Origin: a bacterium
GTDB lineage: Bacteria > Actinomycetota > Acidimicrobiia > Acidimicrobiales > Bin134
DNA: 64,000 nucleotides
Direction: 5' to 3'
Assembly: GCA_026705465.1 (NCBI GenBank)
Contig: JAPPAP010000037.1
Span: 124,001-188,000 of the forward strand
A program made the translations under genes and the position numbers. Each line of letters starts with the position of its first letter. Position 1 is the stretch's first letter. The notes below the pieces were generated by a model that saw nothing but the letters and a program-made list of their open reading frames with translations, searched no databases and had not been told where the DNA came from. Of this stretch, positions 35,008-43,644 are shown in pieces.

Positions 35008-35556
35008 TCAGTTCTGGCCCGTTAGCGCGGCCAAGACCTTGGGTGCCATGATCTCGGCTAGTTCCAGGCACTCCTCTTTCGACCAGATGGCGATGGGTAC
35101 CCAGGGGTAGTTGACGGTAAGGAATTCATAGTCGGCACAACCGCTCACACGGGCTATGGCCTGCGCCGATCCTCTCATCTCTTCATGGACGATGGCGATG
35201 CTGGGAACACCCGCCCACTCCAACTCCACTGCGTCCCGCAAACTGCGGGCACTACAGCTGCCTCAACCGCCGAAGCCGGTTATGGCGACGGTTGCCTCCT
35301 CGGTCAGTCGGCTCCAATCCCCTGGATCTGGCGGGATCGATACCGAGCTCTTGACCACCTTGAGTGGGGCTTGCAGGTCGCTTAACTTGGCCAACTCGTC
35401 GTAGAGGGCATCGAGGAAGATCTCGCCCTCGCCGAGTCCATTGGCCACCAAGCCGACCACCGCCCCGTCCAAGCTGGCTGGCCGAGGGGCGAAATCGTGA
35501 TCGTCAGTGCGGTCGAACGGACCCGATGTGGGGTCGAGGCCGATGAGAGTTGTCAT
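35008..35556 (-). CDS. UGSC-motif selenoprotein (in-frame TGA read as selenocysteine)
   Basis: A 182-residue protein when the TGA at 35265-35263 is read through as selenocysteine (U98). The two halves, 35556-35266 and 35262-35008, are in the same frame. The junction reads GFGG-U-GSCSARSLRDAVELE, the signature of the UGSC (seleno)protein family, with U98 and Cys101 forming a U-x-x-C redox-type motif. The N-terminal half (GLVANGLGEGEIFLDALYDE) and C-terminal half (GVPSIAIVHEEM, NYPWVPIAIW) both fit that family. A SECIS-like hairpin follows the TGA at the expected distance. ATG at 35556 has a TAATCT box 6 bases upstream. Sec machinery genes are not in this window. Confidence 0.85.
35231..35265 (-). 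ncRNA. Bacterial SECIS-like hairpin with the selenocysteine UGA
   Basis: In the mRNA, UGA (35265-35263) is followed by 10 bases, then a stem GUGCCCGC (35252-35245), the loop AGUUU (35244-35240) and GCGGG-A-CGC (35239-35231). That is eight pairs with one bulged A and one G-U. The loop starts 18 nucleotides after UGA and has G in its second position, both as expected for SelB-binding bacterial SECIS elements. Confidence 0.7.
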
Positions 35557-35562
35557 GGAATC

Positions 35563-35568
35563 AGATTA
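35563..35568 (-). promoter_or_regulatory. Candidate -10 box (TAATCT) for a leaderless UGSC selenoprotein mRNA
   Basis: On the minus strand TAATCT ends 6 bases before the ATG at 35556, so the selenoprotein can be transcribed on its own as well as by read-through from the partner gene, which ends 28 bp upstream. Confidence 0.5.
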
Positions 35569-35595
35569 GCCCATTGGAGCACGTCCGGGCGGCGG

Positions 35596-36579
35596 CTAGA
35601 CGATGGGTTCGGTGATGGCAAGGGCGAGATGGGGCAGCAGGAGCCAGCTAGCCCCCATCCCCGCTCCCCCGGCGGCGACGATCAGAATGCCTTCAGGCTT
35701 GCCGATGCGGGCCATCCGGTCGGCGGCGCTCGTGGCCGGCGCGTTGAGCCGGGGCCATAAATGCTGCTGGATGTCGCTCTTCGACCAGCCTTCCTCGATG
35801 AAAAACCGGTGGTGCTCGTGGCCGATCACGATGACCACGTTGCCGTCCTCACCCAGCCACGAGTCCCCAGCAATGCCGTTGGCCCGGATATTGGACACCA
35901 GCGTGTCGCACACCCCTTCAGCGGTTCGACTGGTGAAGTCGGTGGCTTCGACCATCTTCATCAAGGAGTGGACGGTCACCGCGCTCTGTTCAGGAGCCAA
36001 CCCTCGCTGGACGTGGAGCGGTTCCCAGTCGGAGGCCTCCTCGTTTTCACCGAAGCAGAAGGAGTAGCGGGCCGGGGTGGAGTAGCTGGCCCGGTCCAAA
36101 AAGCCGGGGATGCCTCGACAGACGTTGCGAATCACGAGGCGCAGCGCCCGGCCAATGGTGGCGTTGGGCCGAAATCCAGGTCCGAAGCAACCCGCCCCTG
36201 AGGCCACGCCAAGTTCGTTGCGAATAGGGCCGTTGATGATCACCACCTGGGCCGCACCCGACAGTGTGCCGGTGGTGGAGTGGCAATTGCCCTTGGGACT
36301 TAAGTGGGCACGGACCGCGGCCACCACCGCGGGGAAGTACTCGGGGAGGCAGCCGGCCATCACCGCGTTCGCGGCTGCCTGTTCCGCGGTGCACGTCACC
36401 TCGCGGGTCGGCACAGTACCGAGCACCTCGTCACCGGAGAGGCCGGCGCGCTCCAGAAAGGCGGTCACCTTTTCCGGAGTCGGGGGCATGATGGGCAGCC
36501 CATCGGTCCAGCCCTTTTCGAAATAGTCCTCCACCAGAGCTTCGTAGGAGTCGTAGGCATGCTGGGTGGCCGTCGTCAT
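35596..36579 (-). CDS. Conserved protein of unknown function, partner of the UGSC selenoprotein
   Basis: A 327-residue soluble protein with conserved-looking segments GWTDGLPIMPPT, NAVMAGCLPEYFPAVVAAVRA, VIINGPIRNEL, FGPGFRPNATIGRALRL, FCFGENEEASDWEPLHVQRG and VIVIGHEHH. It has several Cys but no CxxC and no known catalytic motif. I recall, but cannot check here, that proteins with these segments commonly neighbour UGSC proteins. ATG at 36579 has a TAGTGT box 6 bases upstream that begins in the stop codon of the Lrp gene. Gene order implies a shared pathway with the selenoprotein 40 bp downstream; the reaction is unknown. Confidence 0.7.
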   Translation of the reverse strand: MTTATQHAYDSYEALVEDYFEKGWTDGLPIMPPTPEKVTAFLERAGLSGDEVLGTVPTREVTCTAEQAAANAVMAGCLPEYFPAVVAAVRAHLSPKGNCHSTTGTLSGAAQVVIINGPIRNELGVASGAGCFGPGFRPNATIGRALRLVIRNVCRGIPGFLDRASYSTPARYSFCFGENEEASDWEPLHVQRGLAPEQSAVTVHSLMKMVEATDFTSRTAEGVCDTLVSNIRANGIAGDSWLGEDGNVVIVIGHEHHRFFIEEGWSKSDIQQHLWPRLNAPATSAADRMARIGKPEGILIVAAGGAGMGASWLLLPHLALAITEPIV

Positions 36580-36585
36580 ACTTAG

Positions 36586-36591
36586 ACACTA
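36586..36591 (-). promoter_or_regulatory. Candidate -10 box (TAGTGT) for the UGSC partner gene
   Basis: TAGTGT on the minus strand ends 6 bases before ATG 36579. Its first three bases are the TAG stop of the upstream Lrp gene, so a promoter is packed into a stop codon. A leaderless mRNA is implied. Confidence 0.45.
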
Positions 36592-37050
36592 AAGCTCGTG
36601 ACGGGTGGTCTCCCAGACAGAACGGATGGCGAAACTGGATCGGAGACGGCCCACCCCGCTGAAGCGGGACAGGTATTGGTTATGGATCCGCTCAAAGTCG
36701 CGCTGGTCAGCCACCGCGAGATGGAGCAGATAGTCGGCGTCGCCAGCCATCAAGTGGCAAGACATGACTTCGGGACACTCCACCACCTCCTTCTCGAACT
36801 GGCGCAGATTCGTTTCGCTCTGACTCACCAAGGAGATTTCGACGAACACATCAAGAGAGCGGTTGATGGCCTCGGGATCGACAATCATCACGTAGCCGGA
36901 TATCACGCCGTCCGCTTCAAGGCGACGGACCCGTCGGTAGCACGCGGAAGGCGACAGGCCTACCCGCTCAGCGAGCTCGGCATTGGAGATGCGGGCGTCG
37001 CTCTGGAGTTGGTTGAGGATAGATCGATCGATTGAATCCAAATCCGACAT
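36589..37050 (-). CDS. Lrp/AsnC-family transcriptional regulator
   Basis: A 153-residue regulator with an N-terminal AsnC-type helix-turn-helix (LDSIDRSILNQLQSDARISN and AELAERVGLSPSACYRRVRR) and a C-terminal RAM ligand-binding domain (SCHLMAGDADYLLHLAVADQ). ATG at 37050 has GAGGAG upstream. It is divergent from alanine dehydrogenase across a 185-bp AT-rich spacer, the standard arrangement of AldR-type regulators. It most likely activates or represses ald in response to alanine or another amino acid; that is inferred from context. Confidence 0.88.
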   Translation of the reverse strand: MSDLDSIDRSILNQLQSDARISNAELAERVGLSPSACYRRVRRLEADGVISGYVMIVDPEAINRSLDVFVEISLVSQSETNLRQFEKEVVECPEVMSCHLMAGDADYLLHLAVADQRDFERIHNQYLSRFSGVGRLRSSFAIRSVWETTRHEL

Positions 37051-37125
37051 GGGTCTGACTCCTCGCAGGTGACGCGCTACTCAAAGCGTTGCAAGACATA
37101 AAATAGGCGAATTAGAGAGTATCTG

Positions 37126-37140
37126 CGAAGAATATTTTCG
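37126..37140. promoter_or_regulatory. Candidate Lrp-type operator in the lrp-ald spacer
   Basis: CGAAGAATATTTTCG is an imperfect 15-bp palindrome with an AT-rich core, the style of Lrp/AsnC sites. It lies in the middle of the unusually AT-rich divergent spacer 37051-37235, which also has further A/T runs (about 37155-37180) that could be additional sites. Confidence 0.4.
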
Positions 37141-37193
37141 ATTCTTGATGCTATCTCAATAAAGTTACAAGAATTTTTCCCCTCTGTCGCGGA

Positions 37194-37199
37194 TAAAAT
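37194..37199 (+). promoter_or_regulatory. Candidate ald -10 box (TAAAAT)
   Basis: TAAAAT is the strongest -10-like hexamer in the spacer. It would start ald transcription near 37206 with a leader of about 30 bases containing the GGAGG ribosome site. No good -35 is seen, consistent with activator dependence. Confidence 0.4.
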
Positions 37200-37235
37200 G
37201 TCACTGTAACCATCGGATTGCGGCGGAGGCATTCA

Positions 37236-38369
<1,134 letters not shown>

Positions 38370-38372
38370 GGC

Positions 38373-39893
38373 CTAGATCAGCTCGGCCATCCGCTCAGCC
38401 ACCGCGATCACGTTCAGGTTGGTGTTGGCCCTCGGGGTCTCCGGCATGATCGAGGCATCGCACACTCTGAGTCCTTCAGTCTCCCAAACCCGACCATCGG
38501 GGCCTACCACCGCAGCAGAGTCATCAGCTGAGCCCATCGCGCAAGTGCCAGCGCCGTGGTAGAAGGCCACATGTCGTGCGAACACGTAGGCCAAGAGGTC
38601 GTCGCGAGTCAGCCGATCAGGCAGAAATAGCGGGCCTCGGGCCACCCTCTGATACGACGGCGACGCCAGGAGCTCCAAGCCGAGGTCGACTGCCTCAACC
38701 AGCCGCTCTAAGTCAGGCTTGTAGGCGAGGAACGGATAGGTGATCGCCGGTCGATCAGTTGGATCAGCCGACACTGGGCGCACCGATCCTCGGGCTTCCA
38801 CCCGTTGCAGCGCTGCGTTGAAGGCGAAGACGGCGTCCAATCCCCCAGCCTCGGCCCGGCGTCGGGGACTGGTGCTGAGGTCGATCGTCCCCACTGGAAA
38901 AAGCTGGAGATCGTTGGCCGGTCCCGATGAGCTGGTGAACCGCAGCAGGGTTTGAATCGTGACATCCTTCGGGTTCACCATCCCTGGCTTGGGCGCGGCA
39001 AAGAGGTAGACGGCAGGGTGATCGGAGAAGTTGGCACCCACTCCCGGTCGGTCGGCCACCACGTCGAGTCCCAAGCCGGTCAACTCCGAGGCCGGACCGA
39101 TGCCCGACCGCCATAGCAGCATCGGTGATTGGATGACCCCCGCGGCCAGGATGACCTCTTGGGCTGAGACGGCTTCCACTCGGCCGTTGTTGACTGCGTC
39201 CACTCCAACGGCTCGATTGCCATTCCAGCGCACGGTCAGTGCCAGGCAATTGCCTCGCACATCCAAGTTGGGCCGAGCACGAACCTCGGGAGTCAGGTAG
39301 GCATCGGCGGCAGACACTCGTCGCAACCCTCGCCGATTGCGAGGCAGCGGACCTGCGCCGTGGGAATTCGGCGCATTGTGGTCAGCGACGTGGTCATACC
39401 CTGCTGCTTGACACGCTTCATAGAACACCGCTTGGACCGGGAGCAGCTCGGTTTCGGGGGTGCGCACGATAGGCAGCGGACCTTCCCGGCCGTGCCAGCG
39501 CTCCTCGCCGTCCAGATCCGACTCCAATCGCCGAAAACAGTCCAGCACCGCCTCCCAGCGCCATTCGGGGAACCCCCAGGCGTCAAAGTCTGCCGGCATA
39601 GCTCGTACCGCGATGCCGCCGTTGACTGCGGAACTGCCGCCGAGCACTCTCCCTCGCGGATATGGCTGAGTCCTACCCCCAGGTAGCCGTACCTCATCAC
39701 CCCAGTCGTGGTCCGGATGAGAGGAGACTGTGATGTCGGCCAACTCGGACGGCACGCGATCTCCATGATCCGGACCGGCTTCAAGCAGCAACACGCGGCG
39801 AGCCAAATCCTCCGACAAACGAGCCGCCAAGACCGACCCCGCTGAGCCTCCCCCCACAATCACTGTGTCATAGGAGCTTTCAGTCCAAGCCAC
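38373..39893 (-). CDS. GMC-family FAD oxidoreductase
   Basis: A 506-residue GMC flavoenzyme related to choline and alcohol dehydrogenases. The FAD motif VIVGGGSAGSVLAARLSE is at the N-terminus, GMC signature 1 is in GRVLGGSSAVNGGIAVRAMP, and signature 2 appears as AAGVIQSPMLLWRSGIG. The C-terminus carries the catalytic HGAGTCAMG His region and PRANTNLNVIAVAERMAE. It oxidises an alcohol group; the substrate is not evident. The GTG start at 39893 has a TACTGT box 6 bases upstream. Divergent from an SDR gene. Confidence 0.9.
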   Translation of the reverse strand: MAWTESSYDTVIVGGGSAGSVLAARLSEDLARRVLLLEAGPDHGDRVPSELADITVSSHPDHDWGDEVRLPGGRTQPYPRGRVLGGSSAVNGGIAVRAMPADFDAWGFPEWRWEAVLDCFRRLESDLDGEERWHGREGPLPIVRTPETELLPVQAVFYEACQAAGYDHVADHNAPNSHGAGPLPRNRRGLRRVSAADAYLTPEVRARPNLDVRGNCLALTVRWNGNRAVGVDAVNNGRVEAVSAQEVILAAGVIQSPMLLWRSGIGPASELTGLGLDVVADRPGVGANFSDHPAVYLFAAPKPGMVNPKDVTIQTLLRFTSSSGPANDLQLFPVGTIDLSTSPRRRAEAGGLDAVFAFNAALQRVEARGSVRPVSADPTDRPAITYPFLAYKPDLERLVEAVDLGLELLASPSYQRVARGPLFLPDRLTRDDLLAYVFARHVAFYHGAGTCAMGSADDSAAVVGPDGRVWETEGLRVCDASIMPETPRANTNLNVIAVAERMAELI

Positions 39894-39899
39894 TCGATG

Positions 39900-39924
39900 A
39901 CAGTAGCCATCAGACCACTACCGT
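39900..39924. promoter_or_regulatory. Pair of divergent leaderless promoters (TACTGT minus, TACCGT plus)
   Basis: Minus strand TACTGT (39905-39900) ends 6 bases before the GMC GTG at 39893. Plus strand TACCGT (39919-39924) ends 6 bases before the SDR ATG at 39931. Unlike three other divergent pairs here, these boxes do not overlap; they are 13 bases apart in a 37-bp spacer. Confidence 0.5.
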
Positions 39925-39930
39925 GACCCC

Positions 39931-40800
39931 ATGGGCAGATCATGCAAAGGACGTGTGGCGCTGGTCACCGGTGCTAGTAGAGGAATCGGAGAGGGGGCGG
40001 CGCGACGTCTCGCTGCCGAGGGAGCAGCCATAGCCGCGGTGGCCCGCACTCAGGCCGACGGCGACCACCGATTGCCCGGGTCCCTCGATCGGGTCGTGGC
40101 CGACATTCAGGACCAGGGTGGCAGGGCGGTGGGCATCTCAGCGGACTTGTCCGACCCATCACTGGACCGATCCACCATCGTGGCTCAAGCCGAAGAGGAG
40201 CTAGGAGGCAGCGTCGACATCCTCATCAACAATGCCGCCCGGGCCTTCTACCAGCCGTTCACGGAATTGACCGAGAAGCGGTGGCGCATTGCCAATGAGT
40301 TGAATGTGTGGGCCCCGTGGGACCTGGCCCGGCTGGTCTTGCCTGGAATGCGGGAACTCGGTCGAGGAGCCATCGTGAATATTTCCTCTGGAGTAGCCGA
40401 GCCTCCCGCGCTGCCGCCCAACCGGGCCAGCGGACCCACCATGACCGGATGCCTGTACGGATCGACCAAAGCGGCTCTCAACCGCTGGACAGTGGGGCTG
40501 GCTGCCGAGACTTGGGACGACGGGATCACCGTCAACGCAGTGTCGCCTGAAGCTGCGGTGATGACTCCGGGCGCCGGCGACTATGTGAACCTGCCGCCGG
40601 AGAGCCTCGAGCCCATGGAGACTATGTGCGAGGCCATCTTGGCCCTGAGCACGGCCAAGCCCCAAGAACTCAGTGGGAGGATCACCTACTCACTGTCTCT
40701 GGTCTGCGAACTGAACCGCTCGGTGTGGACCCTTGACGGCACTGAGCTGCATCCCGGATGGCAGCCCGGCGACATCGATCCCAACCGGTTGCGCAGATAA
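39931..40800 (+). CDS. SDR-family oxidoreductase
   Basis: A 289-residue SDR with LVTGASRGIGEGAA at residues 11-24, NNAARAFYQP, Ser in VNISSGVA and the catalytic YGSTK. It is longer than its paralogues and ends with a polar tail (DGTELHPGWQPGDIDPNRL). Leaderless ATG at 39931. It stands alone between the divergent GMC gene and the convergent crotonase, so its partner enzymes are uncertain. Substrate unknown. Confidence 0.83.
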   Translation: MGRSCKGRVALVTGASRGIGEGAARRLAAEGAAIAAVARTQADGDHRLPGSLDRVVADIQDQGGRAVGISADLSDPSLDRSTIVAQAEEELGGSVDILINNAARAFYQPFTELTEKRWRIANELNVWAPWDLARLVLPGMRELGRGAIVNISSGVAEPPALPPNRASGPTMTGCLYGSTKAALNRWTVGLAAETWDDGITVNAVSPEAAVMTPGAGDYVNLPPESLEPMETMCEAILALSTAKPQELSGRITYSLSLVCELNRSVWTLDGTELHPGWQPGDIDPNRLRR

Positions 40801-40810
40801 GCAAATCTCC

Positions 40811-41578
40811 CTACTGGGCAGCTTTGTTTGACTCTCGCTCACCTCGGATGAAGGCGTCCCGGGCCTTGTCGCCCTCGCCCATCAGGTTCAGTTCGTAGGT
40901 GAACCCCTGTTCGAATCGATAGCTGCGATGGACGTCCACCGGGTCAATCCCGTTGATCGACCACTTGGCCTTGCGGATCACACCGGGGGGCTTGGACGCG
41001 ATCACCCCTGCCACTCTGCGGGCCTCATCCATAAGCTGGTCGCCCGGTACCACGCTGAGGACGGTCCCCCATCGGTGGAGGTCTTCAGCAGCCACCGGTT
41101 CGCAGCTGTACATCATCCAGCGCATCACCTTCTCGGGAACCAGCCGGGCGGTATGGGTGGCGGCTCCTAGGGCTCCGTTGTCCACCTCGGGCATAGAGAA
41201 CTTGACTCCCTCGGCCGCCACCACCAAGTCGCAGTTTCCCGCCAAGCCGATGCCCAATCCCAGGCAAAAGTCTTGAACCGCGGCGATCACTGGGACTGCG
41301 CAGTCGTACACCGCCCCAAAGGCCTCATAGCAGGCGTCCCCAGTACCCAGAACCCCCTCGAACCCCTCCATAGTCTGCATTTCCTTGATGTCCACCCCGG
41401 CGTTGAATCCCCGACCCACCGCAGTGAGAATGGCGACCCGCACGTCAGAGCTGTGCTTGAAGCTTCGGAATACCTCGGCCAGTCGATAGGTGTCGGCGAT
41501 GTTGAGGGCGTTCACCGGCGGATTGTCCATGGTGACGACGGCGATGCCCTGGTCATCGATCTCGGTGTGAATGGCCAC
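40811..41578 (-). CDS. Enoyl-CoA hydratase/isomerase (crotonase) family protein
   Basis: A 255-residue crotonase. Oxyanion-hole segments are GRGFNAGVDIKEM (residues about 55-67) and AVQDFCLGLGIGLAGNCDLV; the SMPEVDNG region carries an acidic residue at the usual catalytic position. The length is standard. It hydrates or isomerises an acyl-CoA double bond in a beta-oxidation-type pathway. The GTG start at 41578 has AAAGGAG 8 bases upstream. Divergent from the LLM and MaoC operon, which fits a shared acyl-CoA route. Confidence 0.86.
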   Translation of the reverse strand: MAIHTEIDDQGIAVVTMDNPPVNALNIADTYRLAEVFRSFKHSSDVRVAILTAVGRGFNAGVDIKEMQTMEGFEGVLGTGDACYEAFGAVYDCAVPVIAAVQDFCLGLGIGLAGNCDLVVAAEGVKFSMPEVDNGALGAATHTARLVPEKVMRWMMYSCEPVAAEDLHRWGTVLSVVPGDQLMDEARRVAGVIASKPPGVIRKAKWSINGIDPVDVHRSYRFEQGFTYELNLMGEGDKARDAFIRGERESNKAAQ

Positions 41579-41690
41579 TGTGCGCTCCTTTGCCCGACTC
41601 TGGTTCCCGGCGGCTCAGCGTACGCCTACCCAGCGACGGCTACTAGCTTCTACCCAAATAGACTTCCCGATCCCAGAAAGCGAGTCCACC

Positions 41691-42773
41691 TTGCGCATCG
41701 GCTATCTGATCGACACCAACCACGGATACTACGACCAGCCCCTGCCCGAACCGGAAAACGCGGCCGACGCCCTCGACGCCATGATCGAAGAAGGCATCTT
41801 GGCCGAGCGGAGCGGTTTTCACTCCATTCAGGTGCCCGATCGCCATGGCCGCACCGAGTCGTACTTCGGCTCGCCGCTGAACCTGCTGATGATCTTGGCC
41901 CGGGAGACCAGCCGAGTGGCCATCGGCTCGTATTGTTTGGTCAACACGCTGTACCACCCTATGGAGGTGGCCGAGCAGTGCGCCATCATCGACAACATCT
42001 CCAGGGGCCGGTTGTACATGACCTGGGGTCGAGGCTTCCACGCTGGCTATTGGGGCCAGTTCGGGGTTCCGCCCGAGCGGATGCTGGGCCGATACCTGGA
42101 GAACGTGGCCATCATCGACAAGGCGCTGCAATCCAAGGGAGAGCGGTTCAGCTGGGATGGCGACTTCTACCAGGTGAACGAAGGCCTGCTGTCTCCCAAT
42201 TCCTACCAGCAACCCCGATTCCCATTCTGGGGCGGCGGTCAGCTCCCCACCGCCATCGAGCGGTGCGGGGTTTACGCCGAATCGTGGACCTGTGACGACT
42301 TCCCCATCCTCAAGGAAACCTGGGATGTACAAGCCGGCGCATACCGGGCCAAAGCCATCGAACACGGCAAAGAGCCGTTTATCGTCTTGATGCGAAAAGC
42401 CTGGGTGGCCGATACCTTTGAACAGGCTGCCGAGCAGTACGGCACCCACTACGTGCCCGAGATGCGCTTCTACTGCGAGCAGGGAATCCTGGCTCACCAC
42501 CCCGAGTTCGACTCTCCCGAAAAGATCACCACCGAATCGGCCCGAGAACACATCGTGGTGGGCTCTCCCGCTCAGTGCCGCGAGCGCTTGGAGCAGTACT
42601 ACGAAGAGTTGGGCGTGCAGTATTTCACCGTGCAGTTCCGCATGGTCACCGGCCCCTCGTTCGAAGCCACCCGGGAGCAGATCCAGCGCTTCGGCGAGGA
42701 GGTGGTGCAGCCCCTGCACCGCAAGTATCCCGCCCCCGATCACCCTGCCATCCCCGAAGCTTGCCGGTGGTGA
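41691..42773 (+). CDS. LLM-class flavin (F420-type) oxidoreductase
   Basis: About 360 residues from a TTG at 41691 that starts the protein as LRIGYLIDTNHGYYDQ; the residues encoded upstream are not protein-like. A TIM-barrel luciferase-like monooxygenase with SRVAIGSYCLVNTLYHPMEV, WGRGFHAGYWGQFG and FPFWGGGQLPTAIERCG, as in F420-dependent or FMN-dependent oxidoreductases of actinobacteria. Its substrate is unknown. Five bases downstream begins the first of two MaoC-like genes, giving a likely three-gene operon. Confidence 0.83.
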   Translation: MRIGYLIDTNHGYYDQPLPEPENAADALDAMIEEGILAERSGFHSIQVPDRHGRTESYFGSPLNLLMILARETSRVAIGSYCLVNTLYHPMEVAEQCAIIDNISRGRLYMTWGRGFHAGYWGQFGVPPERMLGRYLENVAIIDKALQSKGERFSWDGDFYQVNEGLLSPNSYQQPRFPFWGGGQLPTAIERCGVYAESWTCDDFPILKETWDVQAGAYRAKAIEHGKEPFIVLMRKAWVADTFEQAAEQYGTHYVPEMRFYCEQGILAHHPEFDSPEKITTESAREHIVVGSPAQCRERLEQYYEELGVQYFTVQFRMVTGPSFEATREQIQRFGEEVVQPLHRKYPAPDHPAIPEACRW

Positions 42774-42777
42774 GATC

Positions 42778-43236
42778 ATGACTTCAGAGATGGCGACACC
42801 GACCGTCGAAGAACTGGAAGCCCTAGTGGGACGGCAGTTCCCCGGCGGAACCTACGCGATAGAGCCCTGGCGAGTATGGCTGACCAATGACGTCATCGGC
42901 GCTCCGCAGCGAATCGACGGCATCGCCCACCCCATGTTCTGCTACTACGCCGCCATGGCCGGCCTGGGTATATCCATCGACGAGATGTTCACCCTTTGCT
43001 ACGCATCAGCCGACGATGGCCCGATGTTCGGCGAATGCGACATCCAGCAGCTTCGCCCATTGAAAGTGGGAGCCACCTACACCGTGCGAGGTGAGATCAC
43101 CAGCGCAGTCCGCAAACAAGGTGAACGTACGGGGACCTTTGACATCGTGGCCTTCCGACTCGAGGTCGTGGCGCCTGACGGCGGAGTTTCCTCGATTGTC
43201 TCAAACTCTTTCATCTTTCCCAGGAGGTCAGAATGA
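42778..43236 (+). CDS. MaoC/FAS1-dehydratase-like hotdog protein, probable non-catalytic half
   Basis: 152 residues from ATG 42778; the frame is open much further upstream but overlaps the LLM gene. A hotdog fold of the FAS1_DH/MaoC N-terminal type with HPMFCYYAAMAGLGIS, FGECDIQQLRPLKVGATYTV and a C-terminal FRLEVVAPDG strand. The D-x-x-x-x-H hydratase motif is not evident. Its TGA overlaps the next MaoC gene start as ATGA, so the pair probably forms a heteromeric enoyl-CoA hydratase like ChsH1/ChsH2-type steroid enzymes; that pairing is inference. Confidence 0.75.
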   Translation: MTSEMATPTVEELEALVGRQFPGGTYAIEPWRVWLTNDVIGAPQRIDGIAHPMFCYYAAMAGLGISIDEMFTLCYASADDGPMFGECDIQQLRPLKVGATYTVRGEITSAVRKQGERTGTFDIVAFRLEVVAPDGGVSSIVSNSFIFPRRSE

Positions 43237-43643
43237 ACATGACGACAGCCCCGTCGGTGGGCGATGAGCTTCCCCGACTGGTGATCGAGTCGGTCGATGC
43301 CGAGAAGATGAAGACGATGGCCGCCCTGCTGGCCGATTCCAACCCCATCCACTGGGATGTCGACACCGTGAGAGAGCTAGGCATGGGCGACCAGCCGGTG
43401 AATCAAGGACCCAACAACTTGGGCTACGTGATGAACATGCTGGGCGATTGGGCTGGCGGTGCCGAGCGCATACGGCAGATTCGAGTGCGATTCCTGGACA
43501 ATGTGTTCGCCGGTGATCGATTGGAAGCTGGCGGCACGGTTACTGCGGTCGGCGATGACGGTTCTATCGACTGTGACGTCTGGCTGGCCCGCGACGGCAC
43601 CCATCCGGTGCTGGCCGGAACCGCCACCCTTTCATGGGGCTGA
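43233..43643 (+). CDS. MaoC-family (R)-hydratase-like protein, catalytic half
   Basis: A 136-residue hotdog protein. The catalytic hydratase motif is LLADSNPIHWD (Asp and His at residues about 35-41), followed by PVNQGPNNLGYVMNML and VRFLDNVFAGDRLEAGG, as in MaoC dehydratases. It adds water across an enoyl-CoA double bond, presumably together with the non-catalytic neighbour whose gene overlaps by 4 bp. It ends one base before the stop of the convergent metal permease gene. Confidence 0.8.
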   Translation: MNMTTAPSVGDELPRLVIESVDAEKMKTMAALLADSNPIHWDVDTVRELGMGDQPVNQGPNNLGYVMNMLGDWAGGAERIRQIRVRFLDNVFAGDRLEAGGTVTAVGDDGSIDCDVWLARDGTHPVLAGTATLSWG

Positions 43644-43644
43644 G

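Noticed and set aside
35008-35556. Two separate small hypothetical genes or a nonsense-mutated pseudogene.
   Set aside because: The frame is continuous, the TGA is exactly at the U of a UGSC motif and a SECIS-like hairpin follows, so a selenoprotein explains the data better.
42418-42777. N-terminal extension of the first MaoC-like gene into the LLM gene.
   Set aside because: The extension is compositionally odd (Ser/Pro/Arg-rich); ATG 42778 starts a normal hotdog protein.
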